A stretch of 64,000 nt of DNA, from positions 62,001-126,000 of the forward strand of contig JADNRY010000021.1 of the NCBI GenBank assembly GCA_015501585.1. The letters are read 5' to 3'. Positions 1 through 8,716 of this stretch are shown here, in pieces. The stretch comes from Rhodocollybia butyracea. Taxonomy: Eukaryota; Basidiomycota; Agaricomycetes; Agaricales; Omphalotaceae. The position numbers were made by a program, and so were the translations under genes. Position 1 is the stretch's first letter, and each line of letters begins with the position of its first letter. The notes beneath the pieces were generated by a model. That model was not told the DNA's origin. It ran no database searches and saw only the letters and a program-made list of their open reading frames with translations.

Positions 1-134
1 AATTCATTCAACTCGCGCACGACAGGGACAACTCGGGATTGTGTTGTCGTGTTATCGTGTGTACGTGCCAGGGGCGGCGCTTATTTTCCGATACAGGTAA
101 GTACCTTCCTCTTTCCCTTTCTCTTGTAGGTACT

Positions 135-215
135 GTCCACCTAGCTCAATCGGATAGACTTATTTAGAATCCTTTCTGGAAGAAGTAAGATAGAGTTCGA
201 CCCCCGCGGTGGGCT
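135..215 (+). pseudogene. tRNA-Lys remnant
   Basis: The start (GTCCACCTAGCTCAATCGG) and the end (TTCGACC loop followed by the GGTGGGCT acceptor strand) match the tRNA-Lys copies further right. The anticodon arm is replaced by unrelated sequence and no CTCTTA loop remains. It is a decayed member of the local tRNA-Lys cluster and should not give a functional tRNA. Confidence 0.7.
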
Positions 216-431
216 ATGGAGAGAATGATATGGGGACCAATATTTTTCATCTTTTCTTCATTTCTTGTGTAACAATAGAGGTTATACTATATTCAACTGT
301 TCAAAATCCACAACAGCAGGGAACCTGGGATGTATGATCGTGTGTGCACATGAGAGGGGCGCTTCTTTACTGTTCTGTTACAGATAGCGATACAACAGTA
401 AGTTTATTTTTCCCTTTCTGCTGTAGGTATT

Positions 432-453
432 GCCCGCCTAGCTCAATCGGATA
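432..453 (+). pseudogene. 5' part of tRNA-Lys(CTT) split by LINE
   Basis: These 22 bases are the perfect 5' end of tRNA-Lys (acceptor GCCCGCC, then the D-arm with the A-box TAGCTCAATCGG), ending at GGATA. The sequence then jumps into tandem ATAAGGT repeats, which are the 3' tail of an antisense LINE. The missing 3' part resumes at 6212. The two parts together would make a tRNA with all consensus elements, so the insertion broke a previously good gene. Confidence 0.85.
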
Positions 454-471
454 AGGTATAAGGTATAAGGT
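451..471 (+). repeat. LINE 3' tail repeats (ATAAGGT)x3
   Basis: Three perfect 7-bp units sit at the junction between LINE 3' end and the tRNA 5' half. On the element strand the unit is ACCTTAT. Its last bases TAT continue into CC of the target, giving TATCC, the complement of the GGATA duplication. This suggests microhomology at target-primed reverse transcription (inference). Confidence 0.75.
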
Positions 472-665
472 GTACACGGCCCAGTCGGCATACCGACAGT
501 GGTCCCGCAAGGGAAACAGCCGGTCCCTACGACAGCGCAAGCAGCGAGCTCGACTCCCGAGGAGAAGGTAGACTGCAGGTCCAGCGTAGGGATGGGTAGC
601 AAGGCCCCAGAGCGGAAAAGAGGCTAGCTAATGATAAAGTACGATGAAAACCTTTACTACTCCCA

Positions 666-3600
666 TTATCCACTATCAGAATCCTCATCCTCTCCTTCCG
701 AGCCGTAGTCCAACGGAATGCCTGAGATAGCTGTAGTCCAAAGCTGTATGGCTTCGTGGATAAATTTTGCCGTGGAAGAGACATCCGACCAGGAAAAAAT
801 ACGCTGTTTGAGATAAAGTAACGCATCCCCATCACTGAGCTGGCCATGTGGGATCGAAGTGAGCGGGGACAATGTAGCGATGGCACGGAAATGGACACGT
901 AGGTGAACCAAAGGAGGAATTGCCGTGCATTGCAGGAGAACATGTTCGGGTGTCTCAAACGGCGCATGACATAAACGACACGAGAAATCGGTTGGTAACT
1001 GTCCAGCGGTAAGGGTACATTTGCCAGGTGTGGCCTGAAAAAGGCCGGGAGCCAAGGAACCACATAAGAGACGAGTGATGGAAAGCCGATGGCGAAAGTT
1101 TTTAACTTGTAAGAGGTAATGACGAAGATGTAATGGTAAAGCCAACGATGGACCCGTTTCCTGTGGTTCGAGCCGATCTTTCAGGAGGCGTAATTTGCTC
1201 ATAGAATTAAGGTTGTTATTCAGATGGTGAAACGTTGTATTAGAAATGTCAGTGATAATAGAGCGAATATGTGGAGGAGACAAGTCCCTCAGAGGAGGGA
1301 GGCGATCCTGAGAGCCTGGCAAATTGGAGATTGCCCAATCGACATCCATAAGCCAACACGGATGACCGTTAGAGCGTAAGTTATTGTTCGCTACTAAAGC
1401 GAGGGCAATGAGGCTATTGTCCGGTGCCGAAACAAGATAAGAAAGGAATTTGAGACAAAGTTCCAATCGGCGGGTCCGGAGAGGCAAAAGACCAAGTTCG
1501 GTGAAGAGAGGAGAGATGGTGGAGTGATGAGGAAGACCAAGGATGCGACGAAGACACCGCGTTTGAATGTCAAATAAAGGGTTCATTACTGATGAATCCA
1601 CGTCGACGGCGACGTCGCAGCCATGAGTGAGGTGGCAATCAATGAGAGAAAAGTAAAGGAGCAGAGCGACATGAGGAGGGATCCGTGACCTGCCAACTAA
1701 CCGTTTGCATCCAAAAACACTTCTGGCGGAAGCGACGGCGGCTTCAGACTTCTTTCTATAATGTGTTGCAAAGATGTCGCGTGAAGAGGATTGTAGCCAG
1801 ACGCCGACGTAAGGCCAGGATTGTTTTAGTTGAAGAGGGCAGTTGGAGAGTGTGAGACGGGGAAGCGGGTTGGGCAAAGGACCAAAAATCATAAACACAG
1901 ATTTTTTCACATCGAGTGAAAGGAAATTGTCGTCACACCAGGATTCGAGCTTGTGAAGGTGTCTTTGGAGGCCATGAGGTGTTCGCGAGATAATTGCAAT
2001 GTTGTCTGCATGTTCCAAGTGAGAAATAGTAATTCCACAGAGATCGGCGTCATCTGGATCGGGAGTGAGGTGAAGAGATGAGAGAAATAAATTCCAGAGT
2101 GTTGGAGAAGCTGGATTGCCCATTAGGACGCCGCATAGGGCGTGAAAGCACTCGGAAAGTTCGCCATTCTGGAGAATCGTATATGACATATGGTCATACA
2201 AAGTTCTGAGCCAATCAAAGTAGCGGCCAGTCAGTCCATAGTCATATAGTTTATTCCAGAGGCGATGTTGGTTTGTTGATGGAAACGCGTTTGAAATGTC
2301 AACGAAGGCAACATATAGAGTCTCACCTCTCGACCTTGTATCATCTATTAGTGTCCGTAGGATGAACACGTTATTGTTTGTTCTGTGGTGTTCCCGGAAA
2401 CCATTCTGGGAGGGAGGAATGATGCCAGCCTGTTCGGCTGCATCGGAGAGCTTCATATGAATAATGAGTGTCAAGAGCTTCAAGATGCAGCTCTCAAGTC
2501 CTACAGCACGGTATTCACTTGGATTAGTGAAGTCGCGTCTACCTCGCTTGCGGATGGCTTCAATAAGTGTGGTCAGCCAAGCAGAAGGGACTTCACCGGC
2601 GTCGACACAGGCGTTAAGAAGATTGCATAGGATTTGGTTATCAAGGTCAAGTATCCAAGAATAAGAGGAACCATCAACCCCCGTGGCGCGCGAGGGCTTT
2701 GACCGCATGAGGTGAGCTTTGGCCCGCTCAATATCATGTAATGTGAGCCGTTCGTTGAGTGTCGGGAAGATGGAGGGCTTTGACACTTTAATGCGCTCGC
2801 ACAAGTTGCACTCACAAGTCAGGCGATCTTGTAACGGCTGAGGGACGTTCTTAGGCGGGTTCATTCGTGGAATGAAGCACTCGGTGAGGTTCGACAAAGA
2901 CACTAGAGTAGGAGCATTGCCTGGGTAGCGAAGGCGCTTGTAAAGTCTCCAGAATGCACCCGAATCGGAAGAGCATTCGATGAGGCGGTGCAGGATCCCA
3001 TCCTGAAGTTGTCGCTTGAATGACCTGTGTCGGTGGTTGCGGTGGAAGGAACGTTGGCGAGATGGGTGTGGTTTGCAGGGAGCTGGGTCTTCAGGGAGAT
3101 CTGTATAGACCTTTGGATATCCTAGCGGGACCGTAAAAGGGATAGGAGCGGGCACATGGTAGTAGTCTGTAGGAGAAAAGGGGATGGGTAGGGGCAGTCC
3201 TGCGCCGTGTTTTGCCAAGGCATCTGCGGCATCGTTGTGTTTATTACCAGAGTGACCTTTAACATGATGGAAGTGGATAGGAGCTGAGCGTGCCGCGATC
3301 CAGCTTGCGATCAGTCTGAGAAGGTCACCGTTGACGCAAACCCATCCACATTTAGCATTGCGGATAGACCAATGTACAAGGGAGTGTATCACGTACGTGG
3401 AGTCTGTGAAGATGTCCAGTACGCGATGTAGTGGGGTCTTTTGTATGGTCAGTAATATTGAGTAAAGTTCTGCCCGGTTGTTGGAAGGTGTTCCTGTCAC
3501 CCGTGCAGTGGTGTTGAAGGGGTGAGCGGGGCCCGCGTAAATCCCTGCGCCCGCTGTAGCACCTAGTTGTCCATTATTGGTAGCCGACCCATCAGCGTAA

Positions 3601-4612
3601 ACCTTCAGACCATGTGTTCCAGCATAAGCGGGGTCGAGGTTACTGAAACCGTATAGTTTCCCTAGTTCGTCACTGGCCTCGGGAGGGGAGGTATGTAGAA
3701 CGTCGTCGAGAAGGTGGTCAAGGTGCGTTACCAATGGTAAAGTGAATTCGGGACGCTTCCGTTTCATAGATGGAGGAGGAGGGAGAGTGGAGCGTGGTGA
3801 AAGGATCTGCAAAGATAGGAACGCATGGTCAGACCACCTCGTTCTATCTGAGATATCAAAGGAGGCAATGTTAGAGGAGCTATAGGCTGAGCAGATGCCA
3901 TAGTCAATGACCGAGGTGTTGTATATCCCATCCCATTTTTGAAACGAGGTCCAGCAAGAGTGGGTGCCCGGGATGTGCTCTGAACCATTGAGAATGGTTA
4001 AGTTGAGGTCGTCGCATAGAGTCAGAAGGTGTGAGTATTGGGTGAAGTCAGAGATGGGTGTGCGGCATTTGGCCGAAGGGAGCCGGTGCGGGCGTTAAGG
4101 TCTCCTAGAATGAAAAAAGGTTTGTCAAGGTTAGCGGCGAGTGTGCAGATCTCTCTGAAGGCGTCCCATGGGGATGTATCAGTCCACCGGGACCAGTCAA
4201 ACTTGGAGATTGAAGGAAGAAGGTATGCGTTAATGAAGAGAATACCTTCCACTTCGACTGTCACAATGTCGGGCCCACAGAGGTCCTCGTGTAACGTTGC
4301 ATGTAGGTCCGAGCGGACAAAGGTAGCGACCCCACCAGAGGGATCGTCAAAGTATTCCGTCGGTCGAGCTTGAGAAAAAACAGAAAAATTATCTGGGGCG
4401 TGCCATACCTCATCAGGATATAAGTCAGTTTCCTGGATACATGCAATGTGAACGTTGTCCAGTAACTTGCAGAACTCAGAGTGGAGAAGGTTAGATTGAA
4501 GACGGCCCCCCAAATTGAAGCTAAGAATGTTCAAATTACCCGTAGTACTAATACAATTAGGAGAAATACTATGGTGCGGCGAGGGAGCGCAATCAATCAA
4601 AGACTTCCCCAC
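666..4612 (-). pseudogene. LINE ORF2: endonuclease-RNase H-reverse transcriptase, broken
   Basis: The product is a retrotransposon polyprotein. The apurinic-type endonuclease part (4612 to about 3813) shows NILSFNLGG, CIQETDL, GDLNAR and, in a second frame, SDHAFLSL. The RNase H domain follows (KVYADGSA, NNRAELY, DSTYVIHSL, VKGHSGNKHNDAADALAKHG), then RT (QNGFREHH, AFVDISNAFPS, GVLMGNPASPTLWN, HADNIAII) and a C-terminal Cys-His stretch (CRLCHAPFETPEHVLLQC). RNase H lies before RT, not after it as in many RNase H-bearing LINEs. The reading frame changes once near 4084-4095, between GDLNARTG and the YSHLL segment, consistent with a 1-nt indel. The second Asp of the usual ADD box is Asn. No ATG is visible at the 5' side; the frame is continuous with ORF1 except for one TGA at 4622-4624. 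Confidence 0.85.
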
Positions 4613-4621
4613 TGCTAACCG

Positions 4622-6013
4622 TCATTCGGAGGGTGACTGGTAGGAGACGTTGAATGCAGCGTTGTTGACAATCCGGGACCGGTGGCTATCCCAAGCGTTA
4701 ACGAATGCTAACGCCTGAGAGGCGTTAGTAAAGAACAGACGCACCTGGCGTCTGGCGGGCCCAGTGTGTCGAATACGGTAGGGGAATGTCAATGGCGTGG
4801 CTGCGTTATCCAACAGGTCAAACCAGGTGTGGAAGAAGGCACAGAGAGCTCTACCTTTCCCGCGGAATTTCCAAGTTTCGGTGGAGATACAAACTGTCGA
4901 TCCCGGGAATGTGTTGTGATTGGTAGAGGGCGTGGAAGAAGGTGTGCCAGTTCTTCGACGTTTTGATGTTGGTTCCATAAATGACGGGGATGCGGGTCGG
5001 CGAGATATACGGTTTCGGAGAGGCACGGGATTTTGAGGCGCAATGGAAGGTGGGGTGTCCGAGGCCATGTGCAGCGACGGCGAGGGAGAACGATCCTGAG
5101 GTGAGGCCGAAGGTTGCCTCTGGGACCCATGACAGGGAGAGTCGAAGTCGGAGTCGGGGTTTCGTGGATTGCTGAAGATGTCTGAAGTACCCCACAGTGG
5201 GCGGTCAGGTGTGTTGTGTGTGGTAGGGGGAGATGACGAGCCAGGGGAGCTGGCGCGTGTATACGAGAGTAGTTGTCCACTAGGACCGGGAGGCTGTTGT
5301 TCCAGTTGATCCAGTCGCTGAAGGATGGCGTCGTAGGGAGGTTGTGAGCTCTCAATGTCGTGGACCCGTGTCTGTAGGTCGTTGACGTCAGTGCGGAGAG
5401 CGGTCACGTCCTGTCCCAGAGATTGTTGTGCGTGGTCGTAGGTCTCGTCATGTTGGTGAAGACTGTTGTTGAGGTTTCGAATGAGATTGCTCGCCGTGGA
5501 TGACTCTGTACAAATCATCCCTTCGAGGCGTAAGTCATTGCTGTCCAAGCAATATCTGGTGGTTGCAGCAGATTCCTTCGTTCCCGAGGTGTTCGGGATG
5601 AGCCTGGATTCTGCAGGGTAGTGCAACGTAGGCAGATTTAATGAAGACTGGGGAGAGACAGTCTTCGACGGCGTGACCTTCGAGGCTTTTCCCTTAGCGG
5701 AGATAGCCTTTTTCGAGGCTTTCCCGGAAGGGGTCAACGTAGTAATGCTGCCAGCGTTACTCGGGGAAGGGCTGCGGCGCGGTTCCGAGGGATTGTCGTC
5801 GTCGAGAAGATGTGTAAAGGATGTGGCAGATTGTCTAGCGAGGGATCGGTTTGCTGAGGAAGTAGGAGCGGGAAGAGGAGTAGGTGAAGGACGGCTTTCC
5901 AGTGTTACAGCTGAGGTGCTGGCCTGGGGTTGTTGTGCATATGGCACATATTGGTCCTGGATCCTACTCAGTCTGACCGTGTCCTCAATGAGTTCTTCGA
6001 TGGACTTTGCCAT
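4622..6013 (-). CDS. LINE ORF1 protein
   Basis: A 463-residue protein with ATG start at 6013, lying directly upstream of ORF2 in the same reading frame and ended by a TGA. The first two-thirds is low-complexity (Ser, Pro, Thr). A heptad-like segment around residues 165-235 (LIRNLNNSL, DVTALRTDVNDLQTRV, ILQRLDQLEQQ) suggests a coiled coil for trimerisation. The C-terminal 90 residues look globular and basic. No CCHC knuckle is visible. Role by analogy with other LINE ORF1 proteins: RNA binding and RNP assembly. Confidence 0.7.
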   Translation of the reverse strand: MAKSIEELIEDTVRLSRIQDQYVPYAQQPQASTSAVTLESRPSPTPLPAPTSSANRSLARQSATSFTHLLDDDNPSEPRRSPSPSNAGSITTLTPSGKASKKAISAKGKASKVTPSKTVSPQSSLNLPTLHYPAESRLIPNTSGTKESAATTRYCLDSNDLRLEGMICTESSTASNLIRNLNNSLHQHDETYDHAQQSLGQDVTALRTDVNDLQTRVHDIESSQPPYDAILQRLDQLEQQPPGPSGQLLSYTRASSPGSSSPPTTHNTPDRPLWGTSDIFSNPRNPDSDFDSPCHGSQRQPSASPQDRSPSPSLHMASDTPPSIAPQNPVPLRNRISRRPASPSFMEPTSKRRRTGTPSSTPSTNHNTFPGSTVCISTETWKFRGKGRALCAFFHTWFDLLDNAATPLTFPYRIRHTGPARRQVRLFFTNASQALAFVNAWDSHRSRIVNNAAFNVSYQSPSE

Positions 6014-6211
6014 TCTGTGGTTAGAGATGGTATGTCTCAGAATGTCTCAGGTAGCGATTGGTGGTGGAAGTCGGGCAGCGGCTGAGACTTTTGTAGAGCG
6101 TGCGCGTGAAGAGTGAAGAATGAAGAAAGAAAGCGTTAACGTTGTCGAAGTACGAAGTTGCGGCGATGAGCGCGATAGAAATTTTCGGGCGCCTAATCGG
6201 TGATGGTGGAT

Positions 6212-6299
6212 GGATAGAGCGTCAGACTCTTATGTGTGAAGAGGTTCGGGCGCCTGCAGGCACATCTGAAGGCTGCGAGTTCGACCCTCGCGGTGGGCT
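6212..6299 (+). pseudogene. 3' part of tRNA-Lys(CTT) split by LINE
   Basis: This part begins with the duplicated GGATA, then GAGCG, anticodon strand TCAGA, loop CTCTTA, an intron of about 31 nt, TCTGA, an intact GCGAG-TTCGACC-CTCGC T-arm and the acceptor strand GGTGGGC plus T. It completes the 22-base 5' part at 432-453. It has the only consensus T-loop/B-box among the copies here that keep a Lys anticodon loop. Confidence 0.85.
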
Positions 6300-6404
6300 C
6301 ACAACAGCATGCTCTTTCTTCATTTTTTCTCTACTAATGAGAAAATGTGATCGTGTTTGTATGTATGATAGTGTCTTCAAACGCGTTCTTCCCCTGTAAA
6401 TATT

Positions 6405-6503
6405 GCCCGCCTAGCTCAATCGGATAGAGCATCAGACTCTTATGTTAAGTATATGAGGGCAAGTGAAATCTGAAGGCTGCGAGTTTGACCCTCGCGGTGG
6501 GCT
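6405..6503 (+). tRNA. tRNA-Lys(CTT), intron-containing, possibly impaired
   Basis: The acceptor GCCCGCC/GGTGGGC pairs fully (one G-U). The D-stem is GCTC/GAGC, the anticodon stem TCAGA/TCTGA with loop CTCTTA-A gives anticodon CTT, and an intron of about 25 nt follows A37. The T-arm is GCGAG/CTCGC but the loop reads TTTGACC, so the invariant C56 is T. That weakens the B-box and the G19-C56 contact, so function is uncertain. Confidence 0.75.
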
Positions 6504-6710
6504 ATTGAAATGGCTCCATGGTTGTTTGATTTTTTTGTTTCAGTTTCAAATGCTAACGAGGTTTCTCACTTACACTGTCAACCTCGTAGAGGGGCTGCCT
6601 CAGGCCTAACGATAAACCTGTTCAAGAATTGAAATGCACTACAGTCTACTACACAAGAGCCAACCCAGATATTTAGGTATCCAGGTATTGTATTATCATC
6701 GTGCCGCTGT

Positions 6711-6820
6711 GTGAGCGGCGCTTATTTACTGTTAAAGTTGTTCTGGTACGGCTACAAAGGTAACTTTTGATTCATCTCTAATATGTATGCTGTTTTGACT
6801 GTAACACTCATAGTTCGTAG
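6711..6820 (+). repeat. direct repeat copy 1 in tRNA-Lys cluster
   Basis: GAGCGGCGCTTATTT followed by GTTAAAGTTGTTCTGGTACG and downstream sequence recurs at 7064-7177 with few differences. Shorter relatives occur near 70 and 355. Together with the neighbouring tRNA copies it indicates a duplicated unit consisting of spacer plus tRNA-Lys. Confidence 0.75.
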
Positions 6821-6895
6821 AACTCGTCCCCGGCCCAAGGCCAAATCTTGACTCTCATATCTCTATCGATTTCGCGTTTTTCGGTGGTAGATATC

Positions 6896-6996
6896 GCCCG
6901 CCTAGCTCAATCGGATAGAGCGTCAGACTCTTATTATGGTCCTGGTTACAGAGTTCGCGGATCTGAAGGCTGCGAGTTAGACCCTCGCGATGGGCT
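6896..6996 (+). tRNA. tRNA-Lys(CTT)-like copy, probably a pseudogene
   Basis: The 5' half is identical to the other copies and the CTCTTA loop is kept. The intron is about 27 nt and unrelated in sequence to those of its neighbours. The T-loop reads TTAGACC, so C56 is A, and the acceptor has one C-A mismatch (GCCCGCC against GATGGGC). Two lesions at conserved positions make it a probable pseudogene. Confidence 0.6.
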
Positions 6997-7063
6997 ATGC
7001 TTCCAGGGTTACTACCTTTTCTACTTCAATTTTTTGTACACTTGGAGCTTATTCAGCTATCGT

Positions 7064-7177
7064 GTGAGAGCGGCGCTTATTTGCTGTTAAAGTTGTTCTG
7101 GTACGGCTACAAAGGGTACTTTTTCATTCGTCTCTAATGTGTATGCTGTTTTGACTGTGATACTCATAGTTTGTAGG
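7064..7177 (+). repeat. direct repeat copy 2 in tRNA-Lys cluster
   Basis: This is the second copy of the 110-bp spacer repeat at 6711-6820. No tRNA follows it; the next feature is the protein gene at 7278. Confidence 0.75.
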
Positions 7178-7277
7178 AACGGTGTACTCCAACAACGAAT
7201 CTAATTATTCATAATCTTTATCGACTTTTTCGCTCTGATACTGCTTTCTGATACTGCTTTCTAATACTTCCGTTCAA

Positions 7278-7739
7278 ATGCCCCGCCATCTCGACGCGTT
7301 TCTCAGACGCTGGCACAGGATGCTAGGCCTCCAACGACAATCTCCGCCCTCCTGGTACCGAGACCGTGTCCGTGAAGAGCTCCACGAACGACGCACCGCC
7401 AAAACGACCCTCCAAAAACTTAGCGAAACCTCCGACGTGTTCTTCGCCATCATTCGAGCCAACTACGACGGCTTTGCTGTCAAAAAAACACCTCCCTTTG
7501 TTGCCTCTAGACATCTTCCAGTATACGCGTACATGCTCGGAAAATATACTCTGCGTTGGGGGTTCTACCAGGCAGCTGCGAAACTTTGCAGGGCTCCGAG
7601 ATATAATGATGTACGCGAGGTCGTGAACCCTGCTAAAGATAGCAAGCTTCAGGAGGTTGCGTTGCGACATCAGATTGACCCGGAGAAGTTTAAGCAGGTT
7701 GGACGGAGACTGAGGTGGGTGTGGCCTCTCCTTCCGTAG
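7278..7739 (+). CDS. conserved fungal hypothetical protein, 153 aa
   Basis: A single-exon gene with ATG at 7278. The protein is small and basic (MPRHLDAFLRRWHRMLGL, RQSPPSWYRDRVREEL, VYAYMLGKYTLRWGFYQAA, GRRLRWVWPLLP). The pattern is the sort seen in conserved uncharacterised fungal proteins; I know no assigned function. No signal peptide or membrane segment is evident. A second, broken copy lies at 19102-19436, which shows the locus has been involved in local duplication. Confidence 0.75.
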   Translation: MPRHLDAFLRRWHRMLGLQRQSPPSWYRDRVREELHERRTAKTTLQKLSETSDVFFAIIRANYDGFAVKKTPPFVASRHLPVYAYMLGKYTLRWGFYQAAAKLCRAPRYNDVREVVNPAKDSKLQEVALRHQIDPEKFKQVGRRLRWVWPLLP

Positions 7740-8716
7740 GCACAGTTGGAAAAAAAGTATGGGAAAGTATGGGTCAGCTCTCTAGTAGGAATCGCTACCA
7801 GTGTTTGATTTGGAAACAAACGCGTCCAAAGGCCACACGTCCATATGATACATAAATTCTACCAGCGCTTACAGCGACATTCTGGAGAGCCGAGCAACAA
7901 GAAATGCCCAGGGATTAGGCTTTTGAGGCTTCCGGATAACAGGTACGTACGTATGTATGCATTTAGACTTCAATCGCTCACTGTTACCGCTCAGATTCTG
8001 CTCCATGGCGCCTAATATCAAACCCAATCATCATCCCTCATCCCTCCCATCCAAGTACTAGAAACCTATCCCCAAGATCGCTTGAACTTCAAGCATACCT
8101 TTTCCTGATTCCGGCCTCTGTCTCCTACCTAGAACTAGCCACAATTGATAGCCTAACCTAAAAAATGAACACAGGCTTGCTGGGTGTGCCAGTTGAGCGT
8201 TAATCATCGCGATAAACGCCCCGAGTTGCTTCTGGACTAGAAGATTTCGAAAAATCTAATGCGGGATCCTCAGTGAATGCTCTTCCTCCTTTTTTTAGAG
8301 TACACATCATGCACCTCGATACGCAGTTTTCAGGCAACTTCATTTAGCATCTTCACTTGGCGTTCACAGAGGTCCCAGAACATTCTTGTCGTCTGATTTC
8401 TCCTGCGCACGCAGCTGGTGGTATGGCTTTTTTTTAACATTCTGACCAAAACTCTGAAGCCCTTAAAAAGTCCTTGGGTGAACTTTATCAGGTATTCCAT
8501 ATATCGGAATAGATGAAAGTAAGTATTGAACCTTGTCCCATCTTCAGCGCTAACTAGACTCATAGAAGCTCGTCCGTAGCCCGGGAGATGCTGGATAGCT
8601 ACTGCGCGCGCCTAGCATGCGTAGTCGTCTCGCGACAGCAATCCTACTTCCATTTTTGAGCTTGGGTAAGCTTGGGCGAGATACAAAAACAGCTTCAGCT
8701 CGTATCGAATGACAAC
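7740..8716. other. intergenic, no gene seen
   Basis: Nothing coding is supported on either strand. It should hold the promoter of the gene starting at 8717. Confidence 0.6.

Larger units (their letters stand above)
454..6211 (-). mobile_element. non-LTR retrotransposon (LINE) inserted in tRNA-Lys gene
   Basis: A roughly 5.76 kb element lies on the minus strand. From its 5' end it holds a 5'UTR, ORF1 (6013-4622), then endonuclease, RNase H and reverse transcriptase, then a 3'UTR. Instead of poly-A it ends in three copies of ACCTTAT (read on the minus strand; plus 451-471). GGATA flanks both ends (449-453 and 6212-6216) and is taken as the target-site duplication. The element is probably dead: an in-frame TGA separates ORF1 from ORF2, one frameshift breaks the endonuclease, and the RT catalytic box reads HADN. 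Confidence 0.85.

Noticed and set aside
527..1063. 178-codon minus-strand open frame
   Set aside because: It overlaps the LINE RT C-terminus in another frame and has no family pattern; a shadow frame.
4084..4095. Programmed frameshift in the LINE endonuclease
   Set aside because: No slippery heptamer or pseudoknot is apparent, and the element has other lesions, so a simple indel is likelier.
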